In this document: one piece after another, positions 42,640 to 54,115 of the stretch
Layout: the number at the start of each line of letters is the position of its first letter
Position numbering within the stretch: the stretch's first letter is position 1
Assembly (NCBI RefSeq): GCF_949987515.2
Contig: NC_082703.1
Location: forward strand, 14,966,680 to 15,030,679
Direction: 5' to 3'
From: Delphinus delphis
Taxonomy: Eukaryota > Chordata > Mammalia > Artiodactyla > Delphinidae
DNA: 64,000 bases
The notes under the pieces: generated by a model
Seen by the model: the letters and a program-made list of their open reading frames with translations, nothing else
The model's database searches: none
What the model was told of the DNA's origin: nothing
Made by a program: the position numbers and the translations under genes

Positions 42640-43329
42640 TAGTGACTTATCTTTATATATAAAAATACAGCTAATGCTCACCAGATATATAAGGAAGGCT
42701 GCTAATATCAAAGGCAGAACAAAAAAGAATACATACAAAAAAATGAAATTTGGAGAAAACAGAGATAATGCAAGGAGGAAAAGAAAACTGCAGAGAAAGC
42801 CATAATTAGAATCAATGGAGAAATGATTTTAAAATACCATAATCAGAACAGGATGCCATAGAAAAGGACTATCTAGAGAACATGAATGGTCATATATTTT
42901 TTAAACAAAAATTTAAAAATTCAATAGAATTTTGGAAAATAAATTAGCAAAAATTTTCTCAGAAAGAAGATAAAAATGAAAAGGGCACAGAATATGGAAG
43001 ACAAAGGTTTAAAAAAGTAGAGGATAAGTCCAAGAGGTCTAATATCTAAATCATAGGAGATACAGAAAGACAACACAGAAAACCAAGAGGAAGAACTTAT
43101 ATTTCAAAATACAAGGATATCACCAGAAATGAAGGAATGAGTTTTCAGATGTAAAGGGACAAACAGATAACTAGAAAAGAAAAAAGAGAGAGAGAAAAGA
43201 AAAGAAAAAAGAAACAGACTAACATTAAGGTATATCACTGTAAATTCTCACTCCACTAGAGATAAATAGAGAATCTAAATTTTTGATAGAGAAGATGAAA
43301 ACAGTTCACATATAGGACTGGGAATAAGA

Positions 43330-43566
43330 GTGTCATTGGACTTCTCAAGAGCAAAACTGCAAGCTAGAAGGCAATGCTTAGACATTTTAAAGGAAAATTA
43401 TTTCCAACCAAGAATTCTATACCTATCTAAACTATCAATCAACTGTCAGGGCAGATTAAAAGCATTTTCAGACATGGAAATTAATTTTAAAAATGATACA
43501 TTCCATAAACTATTTCTTAGGAAGCCATTAGAAAATCTATTCCATCATAACAAGGAAGTAAACTGA
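43330..43566 (+). pseudogene. ORF1-like C-terminal remnant of HAL1
   Basis: A 78-codon frame retains SLDFSRAKLQARRQCLDIL followed by ENYFQPRILY, aligning by eye with the C-terminal domain of L1 ORF1p (the SAETLQARREW ... NFQPRI region). It ends in a stop at about 43564. Surrounding frames are closed, so this is a fossil and not a gene. The ATG at 43330 is not the native start. Confidence 0.75.
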
Positions 43567-43940
43567 AAAAGGGGAATATAAATGAATTCCAGGAAGCAGG
43601 GGATCCATCCCAGGATGAGTCAAAGAAAACCCCCTGGATAATGGTGACAGGCTGACAGCTGGGAAGAGGGATAAATAACAGATAATCCACAGGGAAGCAG
43701 AAAAATAGAAATCTTCATGAGAAATACCTTCAAGAAAAAAATAAAACAAGACAAAACCAACCAGATGGATTACCAGATCAATCATGTCAACATATTGAAA
43801 AAAGTTTTACAATTCTGGCAAAGAGTTTGGAGATGAATAAGAGAAGAATATAGAGAATAAGCCCTGTTCCCCTCAAAGGAGGCAACTAAGGGGGAAAAAT
43901 TGTTTCCAATAAAGGAACATAATCATATTATAATATTACG

Positions 43941-43942
<2 letters not shown>

Positions 43943-44010
<68 letters not shown>
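43943..44010. repeat. (GT)n microsatellite, about 34 units
   Basis: Perfect GT alternation over 68 bases, inside the HAL1 element. Long perfect tracts like this are usually highly polymorphic and can adopt Z-DNA. Confidence 0.98.
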
Positions 44011-44012
<2 letters not shown>

Positions 44013-44235
44013 TGTAGGAGATAAATCCTTATCTTTTACAGCTAAATAACTAAAAGGGGAAATCACGAAATTCAGTTAAGCATGTTATTTAGAAACATAG
44101 AAGCAAATATCAATAGAAACAGCAAGACATTTAAAATGATTGCTCTGGGGAGCAGAAATTAGGAGGGGGAGAGATGGGGTAGGGAGTTGCTAATTTTCAT
44201 TATACATGTAGTTATACTACTTTGACCATTAAAAC

Positions 44236-44809
44236 ATGAGCATGTTTTTTGTTGATACAAATAAAAAATAAGTATCACAAAAGGAAACAAAGGGAAAATC
44301 ATCTGGATTTGAAGTTGGCTGGGTAGGTGAGGTGACAAAGGTAGAGTATTCTATGTGAATGATTAGATTAGGCAATGTGAAGCTGATTTTAGGAAAGGAG
44401 CAGGTATCTGGTGGCAAGAGCTATGAGGAAGAAAAAGAGAGAAGTTGCATTTTAGATATCCTGAGTTTGAAGGTGCATGTGGCCTCAGGATGATTTGATA
44501 AAACTGTATCAGGATTCTATCTTTCCTCTTTGCTTATCTTTTGTTTGCTGACCTTAATCTCTGAGAAGAGCTTCTCCATGCAGCAGACAATCTGGCTGTA
44601 AGCATGTTGAGAATTACATAGTTTAGTTTGTGACCAGAAACTAAAGTATGCAGTCTTGTTTGACAGGTCTGAAAATTTCTGGAGATATTATGCAATCTAA
44701 GCTGGATGATGACATGCTCCCCTTCATGGCCAGAGGCTGAATGTGTTACCAGAAGAAGGTGTCTTAAAAGAAAAGTAATATACATCACATCCATAACTTT
44801 TCTTAAAAA
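44236..44809. other. No recognised feature
   Basis: About 570 bases. An 86-residue minus-strand frame (44534-44794) is unrecognised. Confidence 0.45.
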
Positions 44810-45010
44810 TTGTATTCCCTTCTTTCAAGGCCCACCTCAAAATATACCCTAATGATAGACGTTGTGACTACTTCAACTGGAATTCATTTAACGTTCCTTC
44901 ATGACACCCATTGCTTTATTACCTAGTATGTCCTTTAACATTTGTTGCATTTAGTTGAATTTTTTTATGTGTGTATATTATATCTCCTCTCTGAGATTTT
45001 AAGCTCCTTA
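44810..45010 (+). mobile_element. L2 LINE 3' region
   Basis: TTTCAAGGCCCACCTCAAAATATACC, CCATTGCTTTATTACC and CTCTCTGAGATTTTAAGCTCC match L2 blocks in sense order. Confidence 0.65.
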
Positions 45011-45164
45011 TGTGAAAGTGTAAAATGTAACTATAAAGAAAAACACTGGAAGGTTTCTACCTAAATAAGAATGTCCAATAGTAAACTGGGAAGTCTGCAG
45101 ATTTTAATGATTCCACTACTCACAGCTTACCTAGAAGGCCCTCTTGGTAATTGTTTTTGAACTT

Positions 45165-45380
45165 ACTACTCATTCTTTTCTTAAAAAATATTTTTAATAA
45201 AATTTTTTTAAATTTGCAATTTTTAAAGATTATTTTCCATTTACAGTCATTACAAAATATTGGCTCTATTCCCCATGTTGTACAATACATCCTGGAGCCT
45301 ATCTTACATCCAACAGTTTGCACCTCCCACTCCCCCTCTCTCCCCACAGGTAACCACTAGATTGTTCTCTATTCTTCTAT
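45165..45380 (-). mobile_element. L1 3' region, antisense
   Basis: ACAGTCATTACAAAATATTGGC, CCCCATGTTGTACAATACATCC, TCTCCCCACAGGTAACCACTAG and TTGTTCTCTATTC follow the antisense L1 3' untranslated region. I could not identify a target duplication with confidence. Confidence 0.8.
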
Positions 45381-45679
45381 ATCTTCTTTTGAAATATTTG
45401 TCCTTTTCAAGATAATTACATTTTTAAACAGTCAAATCTAGTGACAGGTTTCATGAAGCAGAATTTTTGAAGTAAATTTTTGGTAAAGATGTTTGATTTA
45501 GATTTAGATTTTTGAAATGGACAAATTCAAGAACAGTTTTCATGAATAAAGTAATGGTAATAGAATGATGTTTTTTTCCATGGTTTGTACTGTAAGTTAC
45601 AGTTTTTGACATCTGAAAACAACAAAAGAGAATATATTGTGGTACATGAAAATTATATGAAATTGAAATTTTAGTATCC

Positions 45680-45848
45680 AGAAGTAAAATGTTATTGGAA
45701 CACAACCACGTACATTGCTTTATGTACTGTCCACGCTGCTTTTGCAATATAACAGCAGAATTGAGTAGTTGTGGCAGAGACCAAATGGCCTGCAAAACCT
45801 AAAATATTTGCTATTTGACACTTTATAGAAAAAGTTTGCTGACCCCTG
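45680..45848 (-). mobile_element. Non-autonomous DNA transposon remnant (hAT-type MER)
   Basis: TTATTGGAACACAACCACG, CAGCAGAATTGAGTAGTTGTGG, GGCCTGCAAAACCTAAAATATTTGC and the end AGAAAAAGTTTGCTGACCCCTG are the antisense of a common MER DNA element beginning CAGGGGTCGGCAAACTTTTTC. Only one terminal repeat is clear. Exact family not assigned. Confidence 0.75.
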
Positions 45849-46330
45849 ACTTAGAAAAATAATATTTTTGTGGATGTCTATGTTCTGACATATTTCTCAA
45901 AAGAAATTCCAAAAGAAACTGGTTTTAGTAGTTTATATTATAGTGATTTGATTTGACATTTCTTATTTTAAATTAAATTCATTTTCATGGCATATAACAT
46001 ATATCCATTCATTTAAAAAATGTTCAATTCATATAAGCCAGACACTGCTTGTAGAAAACAAAGGAAAGTATAAAGAGTAAAATAAAAATTTTAGTATCAT
46101 TATTTTACTACTGTCAGTTCTCATGCTCTCAAAAACATCTATAGAGTGCTTTCCACACTGTTAAGAGATCAATAAATCTTTATTAGTAATTAATTTTGTT
46201 GCATTTTACACATAGAGTGTGTTTCCCATTATGTGCTGAATGGCTCCATATGCTTATAAAGAGATAAAAGGAAGTTATGCAGAGAGCTTTATGATTTAAA
46301 AAATGTAAAACATTAATGGAACTAGAAAGA
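45849..46330. other. No recognised feature
   Basis: About 480 bases, very AT-rich. Confidence 0.5.
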
Positions 46331-46500
46331 GGCAATGGAGCACTGCAGCTGAAGGCAGGTCTTGGAGCCAGACTGTCTGCCTTCCAATCCTGCTATGCTA
46401 CTAAGTTCCTACTCAAGTTACACATGGAAGCCCTAGGGTGGGAGATCACCCCCTCTCCTGGCTTCAGTTTCCTCGTCTGTAGACTTCTGTGCTTGAGATG
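46331..46500 (-). repeat. MIR SINE, antisense
   Basis: GGTCTTGGAGCCAGACTGTCTGCC, a TCCTGCTATGCTACTAAGTTCC block and CTTCAGTTTCCTCGTCTGTAG are antisense MIR blocks. Confidence 0.85.
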
Positions 46501-48212
46501 AAAGGATCTGTAAGGTCTCAAGGATTTTATGAACAGATACGCTGGCTTTTGATTTTTAACATTTCCATTAAGAGACATTGTTTGGTGTGATGTGGGATAA
46601 CAAGGAGATAAGAACGAGGTCAAATAAATATTTACCATTGGCTAAGCATTAACCATTGCTTTGTAATATTAGATGAATTATTTTGTCCTCCTTTAAAAAG
46701 CAGAATCCTCACTCATGCGTGGATAAGCATATTGGTCCTTTCATTTTTCAAAGTGAAGTGAAAAATATATAACAGTAGAGATGAGTTTGATTCCTAAACA
46801 AATTGTCCAGAACTATAGTTAAAGCTGAGTAATTTTTTGTCAAATCTAAACAGTTGGAAAGTCCTCCTTTATTCTCCAATCCAAAACATGATTCATTTAG
46901 AGATGGGTAATAGCTCTTCTTGGGGACATATTTTGCACGTAGACTTTTAACTTTTATTATATCGATAGGACAGTAATATGAAAATACTTATTTTAATAAA
47001 GACATACATTTGAAATATCGATAGTCTTTTAAGAGACTATCAACAAGACATTGCATGAGAAAATACTCACGAGTCTTCATTTAAAATAAAGTCTATGTCC
47101 TGTTAAACAATGATTTATTTTTAAGTTTTAGCTTCTTGGGGCAGTTGCGTTAAGAAAATTGTTTAAAAACACTTTTCAATTAAAAGGCAGGTCACTGTTA
47201 CCTGTGATGTGTGTGTGTGTGTGTGCACTCACATGACACACGTGTGCTGTGAACATAGGCTTATATTCACATAGGCATACCTAGAAAGCCATCAGATGGA
47301 AAAGGAAATATAGGGGGATCCTTTTGTCTAGGAAGCTCCCTATGTGAATTTACTTTAAATAAATAAAATAATAATCTGTTAGCCCAGTCATTATTTTGTC
47401 ATTAATATGTATATGGTACATTGTCTTTTGGGGAAGAAGAATCATTAGCCAATTGTGATAACTATGATTTTGGAAAAAATAAATTAAATTTGTGGCCTGA
47501 ACATTTACAACACTGACTCCACACCTATCAGTGATACCAGTATTCTAACTCACCCAAGTAATCTGCTCGTTCTGTAGAGAGGATAAACAGAAGCCAAAAT
47601 GCACAGACATCTACTTAAAGAAAAATCTATCTTAGCAAAACAACAAAGCCCCACAGTAAATTCGTTTTATTAGAAAATTAAGCCCTTTTTTTCCCAAAGA
47701 TACTATATAATTTTCATGTCCCAGATGATATTCTGCCTTCTAAGTTGTCCTTGCTAACATAGATCACTTTGCCCTGAATGGTGGCCAGGGTGGCTTTGCT
47801 CTTTGAGGCTACAAACCAGACAGGCTACAAGAGTTAAGTCAAGGGGAGGCTTGCCCTGTCCAGTTCTTGGAAGAGGAACTCCCAGGGAGAGGATGGGCAT
47901 CTCCAGATGGGCATTCTGGTCAGGGGTTTCAGACCATCTAAAGAATTCTTTTCCTCAACTACATATGTGGCATTTCTTCTGAGTCAGATGGAAAAAATAT
48001 GTTTGAACTCATATATAAAACCTGTGAAAGGTTTCACAACCTTTTACTGCTTGTTTACTTAAAACAACAAAAGCTTGTTTTCCTAAAGCCCTTCCAATGC
48101 TGATGTTCTACAGTGCTTAGTCAGAGGCACGGTTCTCGATTTACTCAGTGAAGGTCAAGGGTAAAACAGGCTAATGGATCCCTGTTTCTCTGTGTTTCAG
48201 CCTCTTGGGGTT
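46501..48212. other. Repeat-poor interval of about 1.7 kb
   Basis: Only a short (TG) run at about 47208-47224 stands out. No transposon, exon or RNA gene recognised. Confidence 0.45.
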
Positions 48213-48680
48213 CTGCCCTCCAGCCACACTGAACTTCCTTTTGTTATTGTAATTGGCAATGCTCTTCCACCTCAGACCTTTGAACATGATATTTACTCTG
48301 CCTAAAAGCTCATACTCTGCTTCTTTGCTTGGCTAATTCCTGCTGATTCAATGTTCTTCATTTGACATAGTTACTGCTACCTTATATATGCCAACCTCCT
48401 TCCAGGCTTTGCTTAAATAAAACTTTTTCTAGGAAGCCTTTACTGGCTCTTCTAACTAGTTAGATGATCTTGCTACAGGCTCCCACAGCAACTTGCACTT
48501 CTATCATAGCCCTTAACATATTTTATTGTCCATCACTTCCAGTTTCATTGTCATATGGGCTTGACTTGTGAGCTTAGCGAGAACGCGGAATGGGTCTATC
48601 ATCTTCACCTTTGTCTATTCCCAGGGCCCAATGCAGTATCTGGCACTAAGCAGTTGTGAAAAGATTCTTACTGAGTGATC
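48213..48680 (+). mobile_element. L2 LINE 3' region
   Basis: CTCCAGCCACACTGAACTTCC, CTTGGCTAATTCCTGCTGATTC, CTAGGAAGCCTTTACTGGC, GAGCTTAGCGAGAACGCGGAATGG and CCAATGCAGTATCTGGCACTAAGC follow the L2 consensus in sense orientation to near its 3' end. Confidence 0.9.
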
Positions 48681-49135
48681 ACCAAAAATAATTACCAGAG
48701 CTTTTAGTATAGGTATGAATATAAACAGAACTCCTTTAGAAGTAGAAAAAAGAAAACTGAAAATTGAACACGTTTGGTTTGAAATTCATTTATGCACTGA
48801 GTTCATTAGCCACATAGCATGTTTAATATTTAGCTCATTGAAAAAGTTCAGATATGTAGAAAATTAGAAAATCAATGGTTTTGATAAATCATTGATAAAA
48901 TCAGTGACTGTTCTCATTTCAAATGAAATAAGACATCATTGGGAGGGTTGTTACTTACAATCATCATATTGTTGCATATCAGTTAAAATATATTATTTTC
49001 TAGAGCTTGACCATTACCATAAAGACTAATTCAAATATTCTAAATATTGCAATCACATTTTAAAAACACTTTGCTATGTGAAATGAAACTTAAAAAAATA
49101 TCTATCCCACAGCACATAATCATTTATTGGTTACC
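48681..49135. other. No recognised feature
   Basis: About 450 bases, AT-rich, no repeat named. Confidence 0.5.
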
Positions 49136-49510
49136 TGTATTAGTCAGCATGGGCTGCATAACAAAATACCACAGGCTGGGTGGCTTAAACAACTGAAATT
49201 TACTTCTCACTGTTCTGGAGGCTAGTAGTTCAAGATCAAGGTCCAGCAGGTTTGACTCCTGGTACCGACTCTCTTCCTGGCTTAACAGATGGCCACCTTG
49301 CTGCACCCTCACATGGGCTTTCCTCTGAATACATGAGGGAAGACAGCAAGCTCTCTTGTCTCCTCCAATAGAGACACTAATCCTATCGAATCAGGGCCCC
49401 ACCCTTATGACTTCATTTAACCTAAATTACTTCAATATTCTAAATACAGTCACATTGAGGGTTAGGGCTTCAAGATATGAATTTTGGGGCACCCAATGCA
49501 GTTCGTAGCT
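49136..49510 (-). mobile_element. MLT1-type solo LTR (ERVL-MaLR), antisense
   Basis: TGTATTAGTCAGCATGGGC, ACAAAATACCACAGGCTGGG, TTCTGGAGGCTAGTAGTTC, GAATCAGGGCCCCACCC and ATATGAATTTTGGGGCACCC are the antisense of a MaLR LTR that begins CTGAATTGTGTCCCCC. The minus strand keeps an AATTTC-type remnant of the polyadenylation region. No internal retroviral genes. Confidence 0.85.
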
Positions 49511-51439
49511 TTATCATTCTAGAATAACATTTTAAGTAATACAACTTGAAGCCCTGGAAAGAATTCTTTTGGTGTGTATTACACAAAGTAGTACTGATTC
49601 ATTAAAAAAAGAAATCTTTTTTTTTTTTTTTTCAATTAAGCACTGTTACTATGATGCAAGGGAAGTTATTTTTCTGGAGTTTGGAGTAATAGTTACTGAC
49701 TTGGCATTATCTTTACAGGAATTGATATCATTTGGCCAGATATCACACAAGGCATTTCCTCTTGAACTTTTTAATGTCATCTTATTTAGACTTTTAGACC
49801 TGGTCATGAACTCAGAAGTCACTCAGTCCAATTCCTTTATTTAAAGATGAGGAAATTTAGGTCAAAGAGCTTGAGTTGCCCAAATACCTAGCAAGTTAGT
49901 CAAAGTGTTTCATAATTTGTTTCAATTTACATTTTATCTAAATTGTCCTTCCTTCTCCTGCACTGTATATTTTCACCATACCAGATTACTTGGCAACTAC
50001 TTTTCAAAGTCCTGATTGAAATCTCTCCAAGACAATTCTGTCTGCACCATCCAAACAGAATTGATTATTCATTTCTCTCTGTCTCTTTAGAATTCTTCCA
50101 AATGCTTGCATATCACTTCTTGAATTATGTAAAAGTAATCTGTGTTAATTTACATTCCTCATTAAATTATGAGCTTAGTATAGGACCTTAATAAATGATT
50201 TCCAAACTTCCCTTCTGAAGGTCATGTGGCTCATAAATGATATGTCAATAATGGAAATCTGGGTCTCCTGACTTCCTGATTAATGTTCTTCTTATTCCTA
50301 GATAACACTTCACTCTTCAGATACTTATTTTAGCGTTCTGGAAGGTCGTCGAGGGCACAGCATTTCATAAAGGTAAGTCAGAGAAGCCTCACAAAAGTCC
50401 TTCCCTGCGTTAGACACGACATCCTAATTCACTGTCTGACGCCTACATAGTTCAAATACACCACAACAAAGAAAACTGTTATATTTCTCAGGGGGCAAAT
50501 TTACCCCAAGAATTCAGTACCAAAAGTCAAGTCTGAATTTTACTGTTATGACTCTGGCTTGTGGAAGAACTGGAAGAATAGTGCAGGAACTGAGCTTGGT
50601 CACGTTGTAGGATGCCTCAAACAGATTAAAGGTCATGAACTTAAGCCTGGGGCAATTGTTCTCTGAACTCTGGCACATTCTTACCGGGTTTCTGCTGTTT
50701 TATTGCTTTTGGCCCTTCCCTTAGGGTTTAGCAAGGATTGTGAAATTCTGAATAAAGTTACAAGAAGACAGGTTGATTCTCCTTTCATGATTCAAATTCC
50801 AATTCTTTTCATCTTCAAATTTTTTTTTGTCCTGGGAATTATAATAGTTGGGATATTTTGCAACAGATGTGCTGTAGTCTTATGAAAATCGAGATGGACA
50901 AAAAAACACCTATTTTTTAATGTTGTATGAAGATTCAGAAGTAATAAGATATTAGAAATTTTAATAAGAAATTAAAATTCTTATTTTAATAAGATATAGA
51001 AATTAATAAGATATTAGAAATTTTACATCCTCTGAAGATGTAAAAATGTCCAGAAGAAATTAGAAGAGGGCTACTTGATAATAAAAAATATAAATTCCAC
51101 TTAGGGTACACATTTTATAAAAATACCTGTGTATATATTCTCATAAACTAGGTATTATCTTAAAAGAGATAAGGACTTTCTTAAAATCCCCAGTTAAATC
51201 TTTAAAGCTAATCGAGCTAACATTTTGTTCTATAAAAAACATTCTCCTATCCACCTTAAGTTTTTCTGGAACTAATAGCTGTAAGTCAGAAGATTCTAAC
51301 TTACTAATTAACTGAAATCAATGTTATCAGAACAAGTCTCTTTTCCAATATGCAAGTCGAAGATAGAGGGATGACCTTTGATTTGCATTTACTCCAAAAA
51401 GTGCTTGATTTCTCTGGGTTTCTTGTGGGTTTGCTTAGC
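49511..51439. other. Mostly unannotated interval
   Basis: About 1.9 kb. A poly-T run at 49617-49632 and a probable MIR fragment at about 49825-49905 (AAGATGAGGAAATTTAGGTC, then GAGTTGCCCAAATACC) are the only elements I recognise. 50930-51010 holds a small local duplication (AATAAGATATTAGAAATTTT at about 50942 and again near 51004). Confidence 0.5.
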
Positions 51440-51456
51440 AGCATAGACTATTATTA

Positions 51457-51651
51457 TTATTATTTTTTTTTTTTTTGCGTTATGTGGGCCTCTCACTGTC
51501 GTGGCCTCTCTCGTTGTGGAGCACAGGCTCCGGACATGCTGGCTCAGCGGCCATGGCTTATGGGCCTAGCCGCTCTGCGGCATGTGGGATCTTCCTGGAC
51601 CAGAGCACGAACCCGTGTCCCCTGCATCGGCAGGTGGACTCTCAACCACTG
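51457..51651 (-). mobile_element. CHR-type SINE, short subfamily, 5'-truncated, perfect 17-base target duplication
   Basis: Short-form SINE on the minus strand, but its head is missing: the right end stops at CTCAACCACTG and lacks the usual GCGCCACCAGGGAAGCCC. The duplication AGCATAGACTATTATTA is identical at 51440-51456 and 51652-51668, which shows that the truncation occurred at insertion and not by later deletion. The loss takes away the first bases, including part of the A-box neighbourhood. Confidence 0.95.
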
Positions 51652-51668
51652 AGCATAGACTATTATTA

Positions 51669-52989
51669 ATTTACCTCCTTCGTTTTCTTCTGGTCTACAA
51701 TAGGTGAAAGAAATATAATAAGACTTTTTTTTTCTTTTAAGAAACAAACATTGAATATTTTTCCATTTTATCCATTATACTTTCGTTTCCCAAATAATCA
51801 CAGAACACAGGGTTACAATATCCTTGAAAGTACAACATAAAATTCCTGCTAAGGAAGGAGTCAGATGAAAACGCTAACAGAGAAAAGAAATAAAAGAGAG
51901 GTGGTGAGTAGAAAAGATTCCCTTTGATCTGAACCCAAGCACACAAGATGGCCATTACTTTCAGATTTTCTTTCTTTTCCCTTTTTGTATATACTCACTG
52001 ACAAAGTTACTCAGAAGAAGACTATGTTACATTGCAAGCTTGTGGAAGATATTTGTTTCCAAATTATTTGAAAGATGATGCCTATTTTATTATGCAAAAG
52101 CAAAACAGTTACAAATTGTCTCTTTAAACAGTATTTGTTCTCTGTCCTCTCTGCTGTCTCACAAAACCTGGCCCATTAGCTGATCTGGAATTCCTGGCAA
52201 CTGAAGTGGCTTATTTTGTATCCTTAACCCATCAATTTGGCTTTATTGGGTAATGTTATGCTCAGGTAATGCTATGTAAATCTGGGCAAATGAGTTTTAC
52301 TTCAAGACCTCGGACTCAGATTATAAATGAAAAGGGCCCAGTTCTGCTGTCCATGTGCACCTGCAGCTCTGCTTGAGGTCAGGGGTAATTGCTACTATTG
52401 GAAGAGGTGAAGTTTACTTTCAACCGGTTTAGCAAAACACAACTTATTCTAAATACAACATCAGAGAGGAAATCTCAGCAAATCCAGTGATGTTGAAATT
52501 TGTGTGGAACAGCAATCCAAAAACTGGTTTTGTGACATCCAAGAGTGCTTTCAATTGTCTAAGGAGTTTTGCAAAATTCTTAAAGGAATTCTAGAAATAT
52601 TCTTAACTGTTTATTACCAAAAGAAGGATAAAAAATAAAATAAAAATATCAACCATGCCACGATTTCGGGAGAGACGATGGACAGTGACATAAAGTTAAG
52701 CAATGAGATGCTGTTATAACTTTTAACAAGTAGGAAGTTTAAGTTCTAAAGCATTACAATATGTACCAAAACATACATGAAATTAAACTAATACTATTTA
52801 GGCATCATGGAAAGAATAAACAGAAATGCGTAGCAAACTGCAGATGTGTTTACACTTGATGAAGTTTGACAGGAATGGGACAACTGCTAAAGGCAAAACT
52901 TATGAAGAGCTACTGTATCAACATTTTAAAAGTGGGTAAACTGGGTTCTCCATTAGGGTACTTAGAAAGCATCCTCCCAGAACTGGAGA
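51669..52989. other. No recognised feature
   Basis: About 1.3 kb without recognisable repeat or gene. Confidence 0.45.
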
Positions 52990-53200
52990 GAATACATTCT
53001 TTGCCTATCTCCACAGGAGACAGAACAACCCGGGTTCAAATGAGCTGTGTTGGCTTGAACAATTTATTGTATGTCTGTTGAGTCCTAGTTTCTTCTGTAA
53101 AATGAGGATAATAAAGCTCACTTCATTGGATTATTTTGAGAATTAAATGAACATAAGACCCTCAGCACAGGGCCTTGCCCAGGGTGAATACGCAATGCGT
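52990..53200 (-). repeat. MIR SINE, antisense
   Basis: GGGTTCAAATGAGCTGTGTTGG, TTTCTTCTGTAAAATGAGGATAATAAAG, TTTTGAGAATTAAATGAAC and CAGCACAGGGCCTTGCCC follow antisense MIR. Confidence 0.9.
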
Positions 53201-53219
53201 GTTAATTTACCTAAGGGGG

Positions 53220-53392
53220 TGTGTGTACATCAGAATCACTTGGGAAATTTTAAAACATACTATTTCCAGGGCCCCACTACAAACCAATTAAAATCAGAAC
53301 CTGGGGTTAGGGACCATACATACATTGGTATTATAAAAGCTCCCCTGGAGATTCTAATTGCAGTCAGGATTGCAAACCACTGATCTAAGCTA
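53220..53392 (+). mobile_element. MER5A (hAT-Charlie), first of two adjacent copies
   Basis: GTACATCAGAATCACTTGGG, CCAGGGCCCCACTACA and CAGAACCTGGGGTTAGGGACC match MER5A; it ends GATTGCAAACCACTGA, the right terminal repeat. The left terminal repeat is decayed. Confidence 0.8.
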
Positions 53393-53407
53393 TCTAATTA
53401 GTCTAAC

Positions 53408-53780
53408 AGTGGTTTTAAACCCTGGCTGCACTTTGAAATCACCTGGAAACTTAAACAATACTGATGCCTGGCTTTCTGTTTCTGATTTAATTTATACAAG
53501 GTTCAGCTTGGGAACTGGAAGTGTTAAACGTTCTTCAGTTAATTATTTTTTAAAAATCTCACTTTACTGAAGTATGACATACACAGAGCTGTACATAGTT
53601 AATGTTTATAACTGATGACTTTGGAGATAAGTATACAACCCTGAAGCCATCACCACCATCAAGGTCACACACATATCCATCACCTCCAAAAGTTTCCTCC
53701 AGCCCCCTTTGTTGATTTTTATTTATTTTTTCCCCAGTTAATTCTAACGTGCCCCAGGTCGAGGACCACAAAGAATTAGG
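53408..53780 (+). mobile_element. MER5A/B (hAT-Charlie), second copy, split by an L1 fragment
   Basis: The left half starts CAGTGGTTTTAAACCCTGGC and reads TTTGAAATCACCTGG to 53535; the right half resumes at about 53744 with TAACGTGCCCCAGG and ends near GAGGACCACAAAG. Same orientation as the copy just upstream. Removing the L1 and one copy of its target duplication restores a continuous MER5 order. Confidence 0.8.
53545..53734 (-). mobile_element. Truncated L1 3' fragment nested in MER5
   Basis: CACTTTACTGAAGTATGACATAC, AGTATACAACCCTGAAGCC, CATATCCATCACCTCCAAAAG and TTTCCTCCAGCCCCC are antisense L1 3' untranslated text. The flanks CAGTTAATT (53536-53544 and 53735-53743) form a nine-base target duplication. 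Confidence 0.85.
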
Positions 53781-53829
53781 AGGATGACACTTATCCTGTG
53801 TGTTCTGGTTGCATAATGTGTTTTCTTTT

Positions 53830-54115
53830 GTAAATAGTGTAATTTTTCTGATTATACAAGTAATCCGTGTCTTTAAAAATTATTGAATGCAGAGAACTGT
53901 GAAGAAGATGGTAATTTAAAACAATCCATAATCTCACCGCCCAGGTAGAAACGTCGTCAACAGTTTGGTTTGTTTCGTCTTTGTACGCTGATTGTTTTAC
54001 ATGGTTGAGCTTATGCTGCGTACACAGTATTATATTCCTTCTCTTTTTTATTTTACATTACAACACAATATTTTTCAATGTCATTTAATATACATTTCAG
54101 GTATCATTTTAAAGA
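53830..54115 (-). mobile_element. Probable old L1 3' fragment, antisense
   Basis: AATCCATAATCTCACCGCCCAGG, a GTCAACAGTTTGG block and ACACAATATTTTTCAATGTC resemble an antisense old L1 3' end (the 'cccataatcccaccacccagagataacc' block). Family uncertain. Confidence 0.5.

Larger units (their letters stand above)
42640..44235 (+). mobile_element. HAL1-type element (L1-related LINE with ORF1 only)
   Basis: A-rich sense-strand LINE text about 1.6 kb long with a recognisable ORF1-like end at 43330-43560 and, downstream, GGAAGCAGGGGATCCATCCC-type text that matches HAL1 and not standard L1, where ORF2 would follow. The 3' part ends near 44230 with ATACTACTTTGACCATTAAAAC. HAL1 elements are old and depended on L1 enzymes. 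The left boundary is uncertain, and part may be another old L1. Confidence 0.7.
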
